From NCBI GenBank assembly GCA_030272155.1, contig CP126206.1, positions 2,604,001-2,668,000 of the forward strand: a DNA stretch of 64,000 bases. Reading direction: 5' to 3'. Positions 12,344-26,400 of this stretch are shown here, in pieces (position 1 is the first letter of the stretch; every line of letters begins with the position of its first letter). The notes under the pieces are model-generated. The model saw only the letters and a list, made by a program, of their open reading frames with translations, searched no databases and was not told where the DNA came from. The position numbers and the translations under genes are program-made. The stretch comes from Tetradesmus obliquus (Eukaryota; Chlorophyta; Chlorophyceae; Sphaeropleales; Scenedesmaceae).

Positions 12344-14343
12344 GGAAGGAAACGACACCAGCCGCAGGTGGACGGCGCCGCCTGCTTGCTCCTGCTCCAG
12401 CAGCAGCAACAGCAGCAGCAGCAGCAGCAGCGGCAGCAGCACCGCCAGTGGCAGCAAAAGCTGCAGCAACACGTGTTGCAGCAGCAGCGCCAGCAGCAGC
12501 GGCCGTCGATGCTGCTGTTGCTGGTGACAATACTGCAGCAGATGGCACCACAAAAGCAGCAGCAGCAGCACCTGCAGCTGATGAGGCCAATGCTGACTCA
12601 GCAGCAGCGTCTGATGACTCAGCAGAGGCTGACTCAGCGGAGGCTGACTCAGCGGAGGAAGAAACTCCGGTCATTGCGCCAACCATTGGCGCAGCGCTGG
12701 ACCTGTATGGGCCTCTCGAATCCGACAACAACACCGTCAATGCCGTAATACGCAACTGCAGGTGCGCTTGTTGGCTTAGAGCTTAGGGTTTTGAGCTTAG
12801 GGTATGGCAAAAGCCCTGATCGTTGGCGCAGCGTTGGGCCTGTAAGGTCCTCTTGAGTCCAACAACAACACAGTCAATGCCGTAATACGCAACTGCAGGT
12901 GCGCTCATGGGGCTTAGGGCTGGGGGGTTTTATGTATCAGATTTTGGGGGGTGCTCATCCATGAGGGCAGCGTTGGACCTGTATGGGTTCTTGGATTTTG
13001 GCAACAACACAGTCAGTCCAGTCATCCGCAACTGCAGGTGTTGTAGTTCAAGTTTGTCGAGAGTGCTGCTGCTGCTGCTGCTGCTGCTGCCGCAGGTTTG
13101 TGAACAACAAAGCCAACGAGGACGGGGGGGCCATTCACGCTGCGCAGTGGGGCATGGTGCCGGCTCGCTTGGAGGTGCATGACAGCCACTTTGAGGGGAA
13201 TGAGGTGCGCATGTTGTTGTTATTGAACCAAAACATATGCATGAACATGTAGGATGAGTGCATGTCAAGTAATATTGCGGATGCTCGACGGAGTGCGGTC
13301 TTCAAGGTTTGATGTTCTTCATTGCCTGTGCTGCCTGCACTGCATGCGCTGCTAGATAGCATGTATGTGTGTACTGCAAGAGTGGCAAGTACTGCTTGTA
13401 CTGCTAAGGCACCATGTACAGCCACTTTGAGGGCAATGAGGTGCACATGCGAATATATACCTCTGGTACTCAAAGTGCTGCTTGCTGGGACTTACTGCTT
13501 GCTATGTTGTTACATGCATCACACACTGTTTACAGGGGCAATTGAACGGATGAGGTGTATACTACACCTCAATCTACACCGGAGAGCCCCTGACCACCCT
13601 CAACTTGATAAACACCATATGCTAAATGTACAAATTGTACTGCCGGTACTCTTTGTGCCACATGTACTGCCTGCAGGTGCAATCTAAAGGCCAGCCATTA
13701 CTGCTGTTCCACATACAGTGGAGAGACCCTGACCACCCTGCTGACACTCCTTGTACTGACTGGTTTGCCGATTGACGTTATGCGCCGCCTGCAGTGTGAA
13801 TTCAATGGAGGGGCAATTTACTACACTTCCATCTACAGCGGGGAGCCCCTGACCACCCTCAACCTGACGAGCAGCGTGTTCATCCGTAACAGCGCTGATG
13901 TAGGCGGGGCGCTGAACACCGAAGAGTTGGCGGCAGTAATCACCAACTGCACGTTCACCGGCAACAAGGTAATGTTGCATGCACGTTTTTGGTTGGCTTG
14001 CGTTACAAGCCAGGCAGCAGCAGCAGCAGCAGCCTGAGACAGCAGCAGCAGCCTGAGATGTGTTCGCTGTTGTTGTGGAGTAACAGCCCCGATCTAGGAG
14101 GCACGCCCAACACCAAAGATTTGGCAGCTACAATCATCCACTTCACCGTTACTGGCAACAAGGTGATAGAGTGAGCATGTGCATGAAGCAGAGTGTTTGT
14201 ATCTGTTGTACATGAAGCACAAGAAGACAGACTGCGCTGAACGCCATTCCGCTTATGATCTCTGCCGCGCAAACCATGCCTCACTGCTGCTGCTGCTGCT
14301 GCTGTTACTGTTACTGCTACTGCTGCTGCTGCTGCTGCTGCTG

Positions 14344-14392
<49 letters not shown>

Positions 14393-14760
14393 AGGCAACC
14401 AGGGATGGTGGTGCGATGGCCCACTACCCTGATGTATATGATGTTGGGAAGCTGGTGGTGATGAGAAATGTAACAATGACAAATAACAGTGCTGAGAGCT
14501 GGGGAGGTGGCATGGCGATTGGCTCGCAAGCCCTGGATATGGAGGATGTTACATTCAAAGGCAACAAGGTGAGCCGCACGGGTTTTTGTGTTACTAGCAT
14601 CATGACTATGTAATACAGTGTCATCATTGTGCACATCTTCATAACGTTGATTTGTCTCTTTTTCATATGAATCCTTGTCAACAAAGCTTGTTGTCATCAT
14701 GTATATCATCATCATCCTGACTGTCCATTATGACTGTTGCAGGAAGTTCCTCCGCTGACT

Positions 14761-14794
<34 letters not shown>

Positions 14795-17700
14795 GCAGGC
14801 GAATGAAGGTGGTGGTATGTACGCTGAGTACGGCAGCCAGATCGTCATCCGCAGCTGCAGCTTTGTCGACAACTCAGCCGCCAACTTTGGAGGCGGCGTG
14901 GAGTCTGTTTCACAAAACATGACGCTGACAGACGTGCTGTTTGCAGGCAACAAGGTACGTGGTGATGCAGCTGCGGCGGCAGGCTTGTTTGATCAAAACA
15001 GACATTTAGAATTAGGAACATTCATTCATGAATTGGCCCCAACTTGGTGCTGCATTGGAGGCTGCTGCTGCTGCCTTTGATTGGGGATCCTCCACATGCT
15101 CGAGTATGCATGACGCTTGCATTGATTGTGAATGTTTGAGTGGTTTGAGTGGGTTGACAGCTTTGTACCCAGGCTTGCAGCTTGCAGGCGAGCCGAGGCA
15201 TGTTTTGGCACACACCTTGCCACAAACTGCTCAAGCCCTTCCACGATCCGACCTCAACCTAACCCAGTTACATTGCTGCTGCACTGCTGCTGCTGCGGCA
15301 GGCGTACTATGGTGGCGGCATGCACTTGGCATCCATCTCCGCCGCCCAGCTGTCAAATGTAACAGTGTTAAGTAACACAGCATCTGGAGCCGGCGGCGGT
15401 TTTGCCATCCAGAGGTCCCAGAACATCTTGCTAGAGGGCAGTAGTGTCACTGGGAACTCTGCACCTCTGGGTGGTGGGCTGGCCTCTGACAGCAGCATGG
15501 TTGAACTTCGTGGTGTGAACATGACTGGGAACTCTGCCCAGGTGGCCGGTGACACTGCTGATCAGGTGAGCTGTTGGATGGTGGGCTGGCCTCTTCAGCA
15601 GCGAGGTTGAACTTCGTGGTGTGAACATGACTGGGAACTCTGCACAGGTGGCCGGTGACACCTCTGATCAGGTGAGATGTGGGGCTGGGTGGCGGCGCGA
15701 TCAAATTACTGCGGCAACATGCACCACTTGATAAGTGAGTGGCGTAGTGCAAGTAGCACTTGCTGAATCTGCAGATAACAGTGCAATGCTGCATCTGACT
15801 ACTGCCGCGGATTAGGCAAGGAGCACATGATGGTGACAGCTTTAATCCGAGCAGCAAAGAGTGTTGATCGTGTTGCTCAACTTCTGCTTCGCTGCAGCCG
15901 TCATGACGCAGGCTTCATTTTTCCTGTATTATACTGTCTGAGCACTGCTGCGCATCCTCGGCGGTACATTTTCTGACACAAAGCCTGCCTTGCTGATGCC
16001 TGCAGGACGAAGGCGCTGCAGATGGCAGCAGCAGCAGCAGCGGCGGCGGCATGCCACAGGTCATCAAGTTCTCATCCCTGGTGCATGTGCAAGGAACAGC
16101 TGGCGCTGCTCTGCTGCAGCGCTCTTTCCTGAATGTCAGCGACACCAACATGACCAGCAATAGCGCCGGCTGGGCAGCAGGCGGCCTGCTGCTCCAGCAG
16201 CAGTGGCAGCTGTCAATGGCAAATTCAAACCTGGAAAATAACAGTGTGGCTTGGGGACCTGGCGGCGGCCTCGTCGTGCGGGGCCCGACTGGATCTGGTA
16301 GCATAACAGATTCAAACTTTATTTCGAATCGTGCGACAGTCGGAAGTGGCGGTGCAGTAGCCATTGACTCTGGGCTGGGTCCTTTGGAGCTGCAGTGCCA
16401 GGGATGCCAGTTTGCAGGAAACACAGCTGGCCAGGTGAGCCATATGGCAATGTGGTGTTTGAAAACCTGCTGAAATGCTTCTTGCAACGCATCTGTTGTA
16501 TCTACTGGCGTGCCATTTTGCAATCAGGTTTTTCTTTTCAAAGCATTACCTTTTAACAACAATGCCACAGTTGGAAGTGGCGGTGCTGTGGCCATTGACT
16601 TGGGGCTGGGCCCTTTGGAGCTGCAGTGCCAGGGATGCCAGTTTGCAGGAAACACAGCTGGCCAGGTGAGCCTTTTGAAACTGTTTCGTTATTTGTAACA
16701 TCTTCTGTTGTGTTACTTCATGTGTGGGCCCTTTGGATCTGCAGTGCCAGGGATGCCAGTTTGCAGGAAACACGGCGGGCCAGGTGAGATTCATGCCAAT
16801 GGCCTTCAGCGCAGGAAATGTGTGTCCTGCAAGTCTGCATACCTGTTGAGCGTCAACTGCATCGACTGCAGAGCGATGGAGAGTGACTGAGTGATGATTT
16901 GTTTTGCAATCCTCTATATATTGCGGGCACCTGCTTGCAGGACTGCGGAGGTGTCAAACGCTCCGGGCAGAGACACAATTTACATATGCATCAACTGCAC
17001 CTCCAGCAGCTGACTTGGTTGTGCCAAGTTGCCTGGCATGCGTTGGGTCCGACAAACTTATTGCAATTGACGAGTCCTGTATGTTGCGGGTTCTGCTTGC
17101 AGGATAGTGGAGGTGTAAAGGGCAGCGGGCAGACAACATTCGCCTGCACCAACTGCAGCTCCAGCAGCAACACAGCCAGCCATGATGGCGGCTGGCTCGC
17201 CTGCAGCAGCTGCAGCAGCACAACACTAGCCTCAACAACCTGCAATCCTGTGTAAACGTTGCTGCTTGCAGGATGGCGGAGGGGCATTGCATTTCACCAC
17301 CACTCCCTCCTGTGCTACACCCTGTTTGTCCTGAAATCCTTGTCATCTGCAACTCGGTGCATTGCTTGCAGGACGGCGGAGGCGTGAAAGGCAGCGGACA
17401 GACAACATTCTCCTGCACCAACTGCAGCTCCAGCAGCAACACAGCCAGCCATGATGGCGGCTGGCTCGCCTGCAGCAGCTGCAGCAGCACAACACTAGCC
17501 TCAACAACCTGCAATCCTGTGTAAACGTTGCTGCTTGCAGGATGGCGGAGGGGCATTGCATTTCACCACCACTCCCTCCTGTGCTACACCCTGTTTGTCC
17601 TGAAATCCTTGTCATCTGCAACTCGGTGCATTGCTTGCAGGACGGCGGAGGCGTGAAAGGCAGCGGACAGACAACATTCTCCTGCACCAACTGCAGCTCC

Positions 17701-20399
17701 AGCAGCAACACAGCCAGCCATGATGGCGGCTGGCTCGCCTGCAGCAGCTGCAGCAGCACAACACTAGCCTCAACAACCTGCAATCCTGTGTAAACGTTGC
17801 TGCTTGCAGGATGGCGGAGGGGCATTGCATTTCACCACCACTCCCTCCTGTGCTACACCCTGTTTGTCCTGAAATCCTTGTCATCTGCAACTCGGTGCAT
17901 TGCTTGCAGGACGGCGGAGGCGTGAAAGGCAGCGGACAGACAACATTCTCCTGCACCAACTGCAGCTCCAGCAGCAACACAGCCAGCCATGATGGCGGCT
18001 GGCTGGCCTGCAGCAGCTGCAGCAGCACAACACTAGCCTCTACCACCTGCAGCAACAACAGCGCAGCAGCAGCCGGCGGCTCTGTTTCCTGTGACGGCTG
18101 TGGAGAATTTAACGACTCCTCAAGCACTTACAACAGCAATGCAGCAGCAGCAGGCGGCGCAGTGGCCCTCACAGGTACCGGCAGCGTTGCAATGCGCGGC
18201 GCGAGGTATGAGGATAACACTGCTGCGCCGAATGCAGCAGCAGCAGCGGCAGCGCTGACTGCAGCAGGGGGTGTGCTGCTGCGGCTGCAGCTGGTGAACA
18301 CGCTGCCGCTGCCGTGGCAGCGGTTATACGACTCAGGGTCTGCTGCATTGGGCAGCATCAGTTGCAGCAGCGGCGGCTCGGGCGGTGGGCTGTGCATAGC
18401 TTCTGCAGGTGCGCAGTCACGTTTTAGTCATTTTGCCAAGTGCTTTTGGCCGCTCAGCAAGAAGGTGCGATGCACTGCATGTTATGCGTGTTTGAAAGCA
18501 CAAAAATGCGTTTGAGGGTTACATTGTACGCTTCAGGGTCTGCTGCGCTCGGCAGCAGCGGCTGCAGCAGCGGCGGCTCGGGCGACGGGCTGTGCATTGC
18601 GTCTGCAGGTGCGCTGATACAAGTCTCAGGCCCGGACCTGCCATGTGTGTGTTTTGTTTTCTAGATCAGCCGGGGTAGGTCGCACCATGTGTTACCCAGC
18701 AGTAACAAAGTTTGTAGTTAATCATCTGGGCTGCCTCTGACACGTGCAACTTATGACTTATAATTTGATACAATTGCAGGCGCGGCGAGCATCATAGATG
18801 TCACCATGCCCAACAACCGCGCCAGCAACGGCGCCGCAGTCTTCGTATCTACATGCTGCCTCTGACACGTGTGATCTGCCAATGTGCATGCAGGCGCGGC
18901 GAGTATCGTGGATGTCACCATGCGCAACAACAGCGCCAGCATTGGCGGCGCAGTGTTTGCGTCTGCCGGCTGCGAACCTGTGCGTTACGACAACGCAAGC
19001 TATCGCCCGGGCAGCAGCGCCTGTCTGCTTCAAATGGCGGGGCTTGATGCGAGTGGCAACAGTGCGCAGGAAGCAGGGGGAGCTCTGTACAGCAGCACCC
19101 CTCAGTCGCTGGTGCTGGCAGGTGCGTATTGCATGTAGTTTTCCCTGTTTTGTTCAGTGTTCTGTCTGAATAGCGGGCCCTGCTTGCTGCAGGCTGTTTT
19201 TCCTTTTGGTTGGCCAGACAGCGGTGCCTGCCTGCTGCAGATGGTGGGGCTGGATGCGAGTGGCAACAGTGCGCAGGAAGCAGGCGGAGCTCTGTACAGC
19301 AGCACCCCGCAGTCCCTGGTGCTGGCAGGTGCGTGTTGTATGTCTGATGTTTTGGATTTCAGCAGATTGGCCGCACAGCAGGGCCTGTCTGCTGCAGATG
19401 GCGGGGGTTGATGCAAGTGGCAACAGTGCGCAGGAGGCGGGAGGGGCGCTGTACAGCAGCACCCGGCAGTCACTGGTGCTGGCAGGTGCGCATTTGAAGC
19501 CCCATGTATCTTGCTACTTGTTTTGTTCTGAGAAGCTGTAATATCACATCGGGAGCTGCACAGCAGCACGCAACAATCCTTTGAAGGTTGAAGGTATGTG
19601 TCGATGCGCATTTTTGGGTGCTGCAAGCACAGCCCGCTGACTCCACACATGCACCTGCATTGACTCCCCTCCCCGCCCTCGCAGACAGCACAGCAGACCT
19701 GGCCAACACCGCCACCTTCAGCGCCCTGCGGCAGTACGGAAACAGCTGCTGCATACATTACTCAATGTTATTTAATATATCCTGTCTGCTGCCTTGCAGG
19801 ACAGGATCCCACGTCTAAGTTGTCGTCCAAGCATGTTTCTCTGCTGAACCTCTGTGCCCCCCCCAAGCATAGCGCTCAGCTCACTTCCTGATTCGTACAT
19901 TTCTCTCCCGCCCCACAGACAGCTCAGCAGACGTGGCTAACACAGCCACCTTCAGCGGCCTGCGGCAGTATGAAACAGGCTGCCGCAGGATTGGGGTTCC
20001 TGTCACCGCCTTGCAACATGTGTTGGTTTAATGCAGGACCCTTCGTGCTCAAGTGGATACATCACACCGCAATCAGTTGAAGCTCAATGATTGCTAACTC
20101 CGTTATTGTGCCTGCATCAAACAATTGCTGCAATGCAGACAGCACAGCAGACCTGGCTAACACAGCCACCTTCAGCGCCCTGCGGCAGTACGAGACTCGC
20201 CGCTCCCTGCAGCAGCTGGCAGCAGACAACTCAGTGGCAGAGGGTGGTTATGGGCCTGGTGCTGCCTCATACCCGGTGCAGTTGTCCCTGCAGGCGTCTG
20301 CGGCTGATGAGGCAGCTGTGATGGCCCGCAGCAGCAGCAGTGGCAGTGGACCTGCTGCTGGCAGCAGCAGCGAGAGCGGATCCGTTGCCGGAGCCGCAG

Positions 20400-20432
<33 letters not shown>

Positions 20433-23400
20433 CGCAACAGCAGCAGCAGCAGCAGCTTGTTGGGCGCAAGCTGCTGCAGTCAACAGCCAGCCAGGTGCCC
20501 CCACAGCAGCAGCAGCAGCAGTTGTTTTGGAGGCGCAAGCTGCTGCAGTCCAGGGCCAGCTATGATGCAGGCGGCAGCATCTACGCCGCCCTTCAAAAGG
20601 AGTCAACCGGCCTTTTCAGGGAGACGGCGGGAGCCAGCGACGCAGCAAGCCTGCAAGGTGAGTGAGGGAGTGAGGGAGTGAGCGAGTGAGTGAGCGAGTG
20701 AGTGAGTGGGTGTTTGTGAGTGACAGAGTACTAGGCAGCTCTGCGCTGCCGGGTTGATCAAACCCTGCCGGGCTGGAGAGGTTGTTTTAGTTTGTGGCCA
20801 GGTGGCGGGGCCCTGGTGCTCCAGATCACATTTTGCCTCTGCCTAGGCAAATTGATAAGGGCTTCCAGCAGCACCACCATGAGCCAGTGACGCAGCAAGC
20901 CTGCAAGCTGACATGCTGGATACGCATGGCGGAATGAGGCAGCTTCTTGATGGGGCGTTGGCATTGTCTTATTCTTCAAAACCTGCATTCGCCTCAAATT
21001 CGCCTCCATTCTGCCTCAATTCCGCCACCATTCCGCCTCAATGTCGCCTCAATTTCGCCTCAGTTTCGCCATAATTTGCCTCACTTCCGCCTCAATTTCG
21101 CCTTAATTCCGCCACCATTTCGCCTCCATTTCGCCTGAAATTCGCCCCAGCTTCGCCCCAATTCCGCCTCATTTTCGCCTCAGTTCCGCCACCATTTCGC
21201 CTCAATTTCGCCACCATTTCGCCACCATTTCGCCTCAATTCCGCCACCATTTCGCCTCAATTACGCCTCAATTTCGCCACCATTTCGCCACCATTTCGCC
21301 GCAGTTTCGCCATCATTTCGCCTCAACTCCGCCACCATTCCGCCTCAATCCGCCTCAATTTGGCCTCCAATTTGCCCCGATTGCGCCTCAAATTCGCCAA
21401 CATTCCACCGCCGTTTTACCGCCAGTTTGTCACCCTTTCGCCCACTCTCATACCACAGTTTCGCGACCTGTTATGTCCTGCAGGCGTGGAGCTGGACCCC
21501 ACCTGCCCTGCACTGAAAGTAACAACAGTATGACAAATGTTGTATTCACTCTCAAACTGTTATGCCCTGCAGGTGTGGAGCTGGACCCCACCTTCCCTGC
21601 ACTGAAAGTAACAACAGTATGACAAATGTTGTATCCACTCTCAAACTGTTATGCCCTGCAGGTGTGGAGCTGGACCCCACCTTCCCTGCACTGAAAGTAA
21701 CAACAGTATGACAAATGTTGTATTCACTCTCAAACTGTTATGCCCTGCAGGTGTGGAGCTGGACCCCACCTTCCCTGCACTGAAAGTAACAACAGTATGA
21801 CAAATGTTGTATTCACTCTCAAACTGTTATGCCCTGCAGGTGTGGAGCTGGACCCCACCTGCCCTGCACTGGGAGCAACCGTAACAACAGTATGACAATG
21901 TTGTATTCATTATCAAACTGTTATGCCCTGCAGGCATGGAACTGGACCCCACCTGCCCTGCGCTGGGAGCAACCGTAACAACAGTGTGACAATGATGTAT
22001 TGACTGTTACGCTGTCATGCCATGCAGGCGTGGAGCTGGACCCCACCTGCCCTGCACTGGGAGCAACCGTGCTGGATGCTGCCCGTGTGGGCGTGGACAG
22101 CAACCAAGTCTTCTCCCTACCAGTTTACATGCTGGATGCATTTGGCTCCTTGATTACGCGGGGGCCTGGCAGCGACTGGGTGCTGGCGTTGCAGCTGCCC
22201 AATGCACTTGGTGAGTTTGGCTTTTTTTCTAGAAGCTGTTGTTTGACCAGCCCAGTAGTTTAGTTGTGTGCGGATGAGGGTTCAGAGTCTGCTTCTGGCA
22301 CTCTGACATCTGACAGGGTCGTGTGGACGGCAACCAGGTGTTCTCTATGCCACGTTACATGCTGGATGCCTTCGGCTCTATGCCTGGTCGCGCAAGGGCC
22401 TGGCAGCAACTGGGTGCTGCGCTGCAGCTGCTCACCGCTTTACGTGGGTTAGGCTGCTTTAGAAGGCTGATCTTCCACCAGCAAAGTAGCCAGTTGTGTG
22501 CAGATGAGGTTGCATATTTTGGGGGTTCAGCTGTCTAATATGTATGATGTTTGGATTGTTGAGCTCCGAACAGCTTGTTCTCTCCACAACTAGGCATGTC
22601 AAGCACAGCATCTCGCTCTCGCTCCACCTGTTCCTCCACATCTCTGTCGGATATGTTATCGCATGTCCACAGGCGCCGGGCGGCAGACCAAGGCAGTCTT
22701 CCTGTCAGGCGCATCCCGAGGACGGTTAGGCAGCAGCAGCAGCGTGCTGTCAGGGGTGTCGCCGCACCTTCCACCCAAAAAATAGCATGCCGCTTATGCC
22801 TTCTGGCATGCATGCAGGCGCTGGCATGTTGGTGCAGGCGGCGTCCACCGCTGCATCAACGCCTCCGCTGTGATGCTTGCTCAATGCTCTTTCCTGTTTT
22901 GTTATCATGTGTGTTCACAGGCGCTGGGCGGCAGACCAAGGCAGTGCTCCTGTCAGGCGCGTCAGGCGGAAGGCTGGGCAGCGGCAGCAGCATGCTGTCG
23001 GGTCTGTCACTGAGCCTGCTACCTCCAAGCTCACATACAGCATGTTGTTTTAACGAACTTTGTCTGTGTGTGCACACGTGTATGTTCCTGCTTGCAGGTG
23101 CAGGGCGGCAGACGAAGGCAGTCTTCCTTTCTGGCACATCACGTGGAAGGCTGGGCAGCGGCAGCAGCGTGCTGTCAGGGCTGTTGCTGAGCCTGCACCC
23201 AACTCAACATGCGGGGTGCGCTTTTTGTTCTGCATTTGCAGGAGCTGGCAAAGGGGACACACCTGTCTACACCCTGCCTGTCACCATACTGCTGTTTAGC
23301 CGTGTGTCCCCCATGTTGCTGAATGCATGCAGGTGCTGGGCGGCAGAGCAAGGCAGTATTTCTGTCAGGCGCTTCACGTGGAAGGCTGGGCAGTGGCAGC

Positions 23401-26400
23401 AGCGTGCTGTCGGGTCTGTCGCTGAGCCTGCACCCTGACAGCAATGTGACGCTGGCCATGGTGGGCTGGCCGGCGGCAGGCAGCAGCGCACAGGTGCGTG
23501 ACTAGAAGTCATTGTCGACACGCTGACATTGGCCTTTGTTTGTGCATTTGGGTGATTGTTTTGTGTGCTTTTGAGTGCCTGTTCTGCTTTAGAGTGCCTG
23601 TTCTGTGTGAGCAGCGGCAGCCACAGCAGTACTTTGCTGTCGCTGAGCCTGCACCCCGACAGCAATGTGACGCTGGCCATGGTGGGCTGGCCAGCTCAAG
23701 GGAGCAGCGCACAGGTGAGGGCCCTCCTCCGCGTTGTTGTGTGTGCCTGTTGGAATGAGGAATGACGGCTCAGGCTTGACAGCAGCCCGGTAGCTGAGTT
23801 TCAACAAGTCAGCAAGCAGCAATATGACGCTGGCCATGGTTGGCTGGCCCGCAGTAGGCAGCAGCGCACAGGAGCGTTACTAGAAGGCAGCACCAACAAG
23901 CAGACATACATTGTTGTTTGGGCATTCATGTGTTTAAATTGTGTGCTTTTTTGGTGCCTGTTCTGGGTGAGCTGTGGCAGTGCCATGCTGTCAGGGCTGT
24001 CGCTGAGCCTGCACCCCGACAGCAATGTCATACTGGCCATGGTGGGCTGGCCGGCAGCAGGCAGCGCGGCACAGGTGAGCCGCGCCTGCTAAGTTTGGCT
24101 GTACCTGTTGGACTGCTGGTCGTGCTGCTAGTGCAGGCGGTGTGTGCAGCATCCTCAGCGCAACTGCAAATACCCGCCGCTGACCTGGCGCTTGTAATCA
24201 GTGGAATTAACAGCCCCTCAAGGTTTTGAGCATTGCCGCCACACTCCAAGTATCCGATCGTATCACAGACCGGCGCACTGCTGGTGCTTGTCGCACCTCT
24301 GCTGCTGCTGCTGCTGCTGCTCTTCAGGCGCTCTCCTCGAACATCAGCTTCAACGTGCGGCCCTGCCTGCCCGGCCAGAGCATCAGCAGCAGCGACATCG
24401 GCAACACCAGCATCGCCCAAAGCAGCAGCAACACCCTCTGCTACATGTGTGCCGCACCCTTTTTCAGCTTCAATGCATACCAAACTCACAGCGGCCACAA
24501 CAGCAGCGGTGCTGCGGCAGGGCGCCAGGGCAGCGGCTCGGGGGCAGAGCGCCTGCAGGTGAGCTTCGATTGAGTATTTTCACTGCTGGCGGATTGCGGT
24601 TGCTGTTTTTTTTTATGCCCAGCTACTTGCGCTTTGAGTAGGGTTCAAACCAGGGTCCCAGGTACATGCCGATCCTCTACCTTGCTCTGCCACTAAGAGT
24701 TTTTGCTGTGTGTTGCGCTGTGCAGATCAGCCTGGTGGAAGGGGCTGCTGAAGCGCTGGGGGCCTGCATGCCCTGCCCTGCGAGGGGCATCTGCGTGGCA
24801 GGCATGGTGATCCCCTCCCAGGTAAGTTTGCAAAAAAAACCAAGGTTTCAGGAGAGTGTGCTTCACCCCCGCAGCACCTACACCCGCAGCACCTACACCC
24901 GCGCCTGCCTCAACATGCACGCCTGTAACGTCACTTCTGCAGAAATCCACCTGTGTCTTTATGCTGCAGGGCTGCTTTCATGTGCACCCGCGCAGCACCT
25001 ACATTCGCGCCTGTCCCAACATGGCCGCCTGCACCTTCAGCCCCTGAGCCCAAACTCGTGCCTTCTTTTTCATCCTTTTCCTTACAGGGCTGTTTCCTGG
25101 TGCACCCGCGCAGCACATACATCCACGCCTGCCCCAACACGCAAGCATGCACCTCCACTTCTAAAACCTCCTCTGTATCCCTGTTTCTTTATGCTGCAGG
25201 GCTGCTTTCATGTGCACCCGCGCAGCACCTACATCCGCGCCTGCCCCAACATGCACGCCTGCATCTCCACCTCCCAACAGCCCTGAATCAATACTTACAC
25301 ACCCAAAATCATGTTTGTTATGTTTTGCAGGGCTGTTTCCAGGTGCACCCGCGCAGCACCTACATCCGCGCCTGCCCCAACATGGCCGCCTGCACTCGTG
25401 ACACAGCAGCCATGCAGAACCTGCAGGGCCTGCAGTGCACCAACCGCCGCTTCTCAAACCCCAGGGAGATAGACCCCAAGCCCTACAACGCGATGCAGTG
25501 CAGCTCCGGCTATGTGGGGCCCTTCTGCAGGTGAGGCTGCAGCTGCAACGGTTCAGGGTTTTGGAGGATTGGAGGGTTTGTGAATGACAGCTGCTGAGTT
25601 GCAGGGGCGTGCTTGTCTTGCGTCGGAAGATTCTGTTTTTTTGGCAGGGTTGGTGGTGGCAATTCATGTGCGGCCTGCACGGTAGATGTTTGGGGTGGTG
25701 CTGTGAAACCCCCAAAGAGATAGACCCCAAGCCCTACAACGCCATGCAGTGCAGCACCGGCTACGTTGGGCCCTTCCGCAGGTGAGGCTGTGCATAGACG
25801 CGTTGAGAGAGGTGGTTGTATGTGGGCCCTGTCACCATTATACAAACCATAAAGAAGCCGGTTCTGGCCCTACCGTACACGCGATGCAGTGCAGCTCCGG
25901 CTATCTGGGGCCCTTCTGCAGGTGAGGCTGCAGACAGCAATGGCGTCAGGGTTTTGGAGGATTTAGGGTTTGTGAACGACTGATGTTGAGGTGCAGGGGC
26001 CTGCTCTTGCAGCGGGAGACTCTGTTGTGTGGCACGGGTTGGTGGTGACAGCTCAGGTGCAGTCTGCACAAGAACATGTTTGGGGTGGTGCTGTGAAGAC
26101 CCCAACGGGATAGACCCCAAGCCCTATGACGCCATGCAGTGCAGCACATGCTATGTGGGGCCCTTCTGCAGGTGAGGCTGCAGGGTATCCATAGTGGGTT
26201 GCCTTTTTGTGCTCTGGCATCTGCTGGCGATTGTGACGTTGCCTGACATGCATACGCTGACAATCTGCTGTGTTTCAACTGTCAGAGTCTGACTCCCGCG
26301 CTCCGTGCTGCAACTGCTTGCACACGTTTGCAGTGGCTGCTACCGCCCAGGGCGCAACGCGTGGATCTCGCCGCAGCAGCTGCAGCAGCAGCTGCTGCTG

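Noticed and set aside
17103-17909. Extra coding exons from each 269-bp unit
   Set aside because: Each unit but the last hits an in-frame stop (after CNPV) with no donor in the expected place; only the 17910 copy reads on. Alternative use cannot be fully excluded without RNA.
21484-22027. CRISPR-like array of regular repeats
   Set aside because: The whole 89-bp unit is conserved, not just a short repeat with unique spacers, and each unit is an exon start with its acceptor in a eukaryotic intron.
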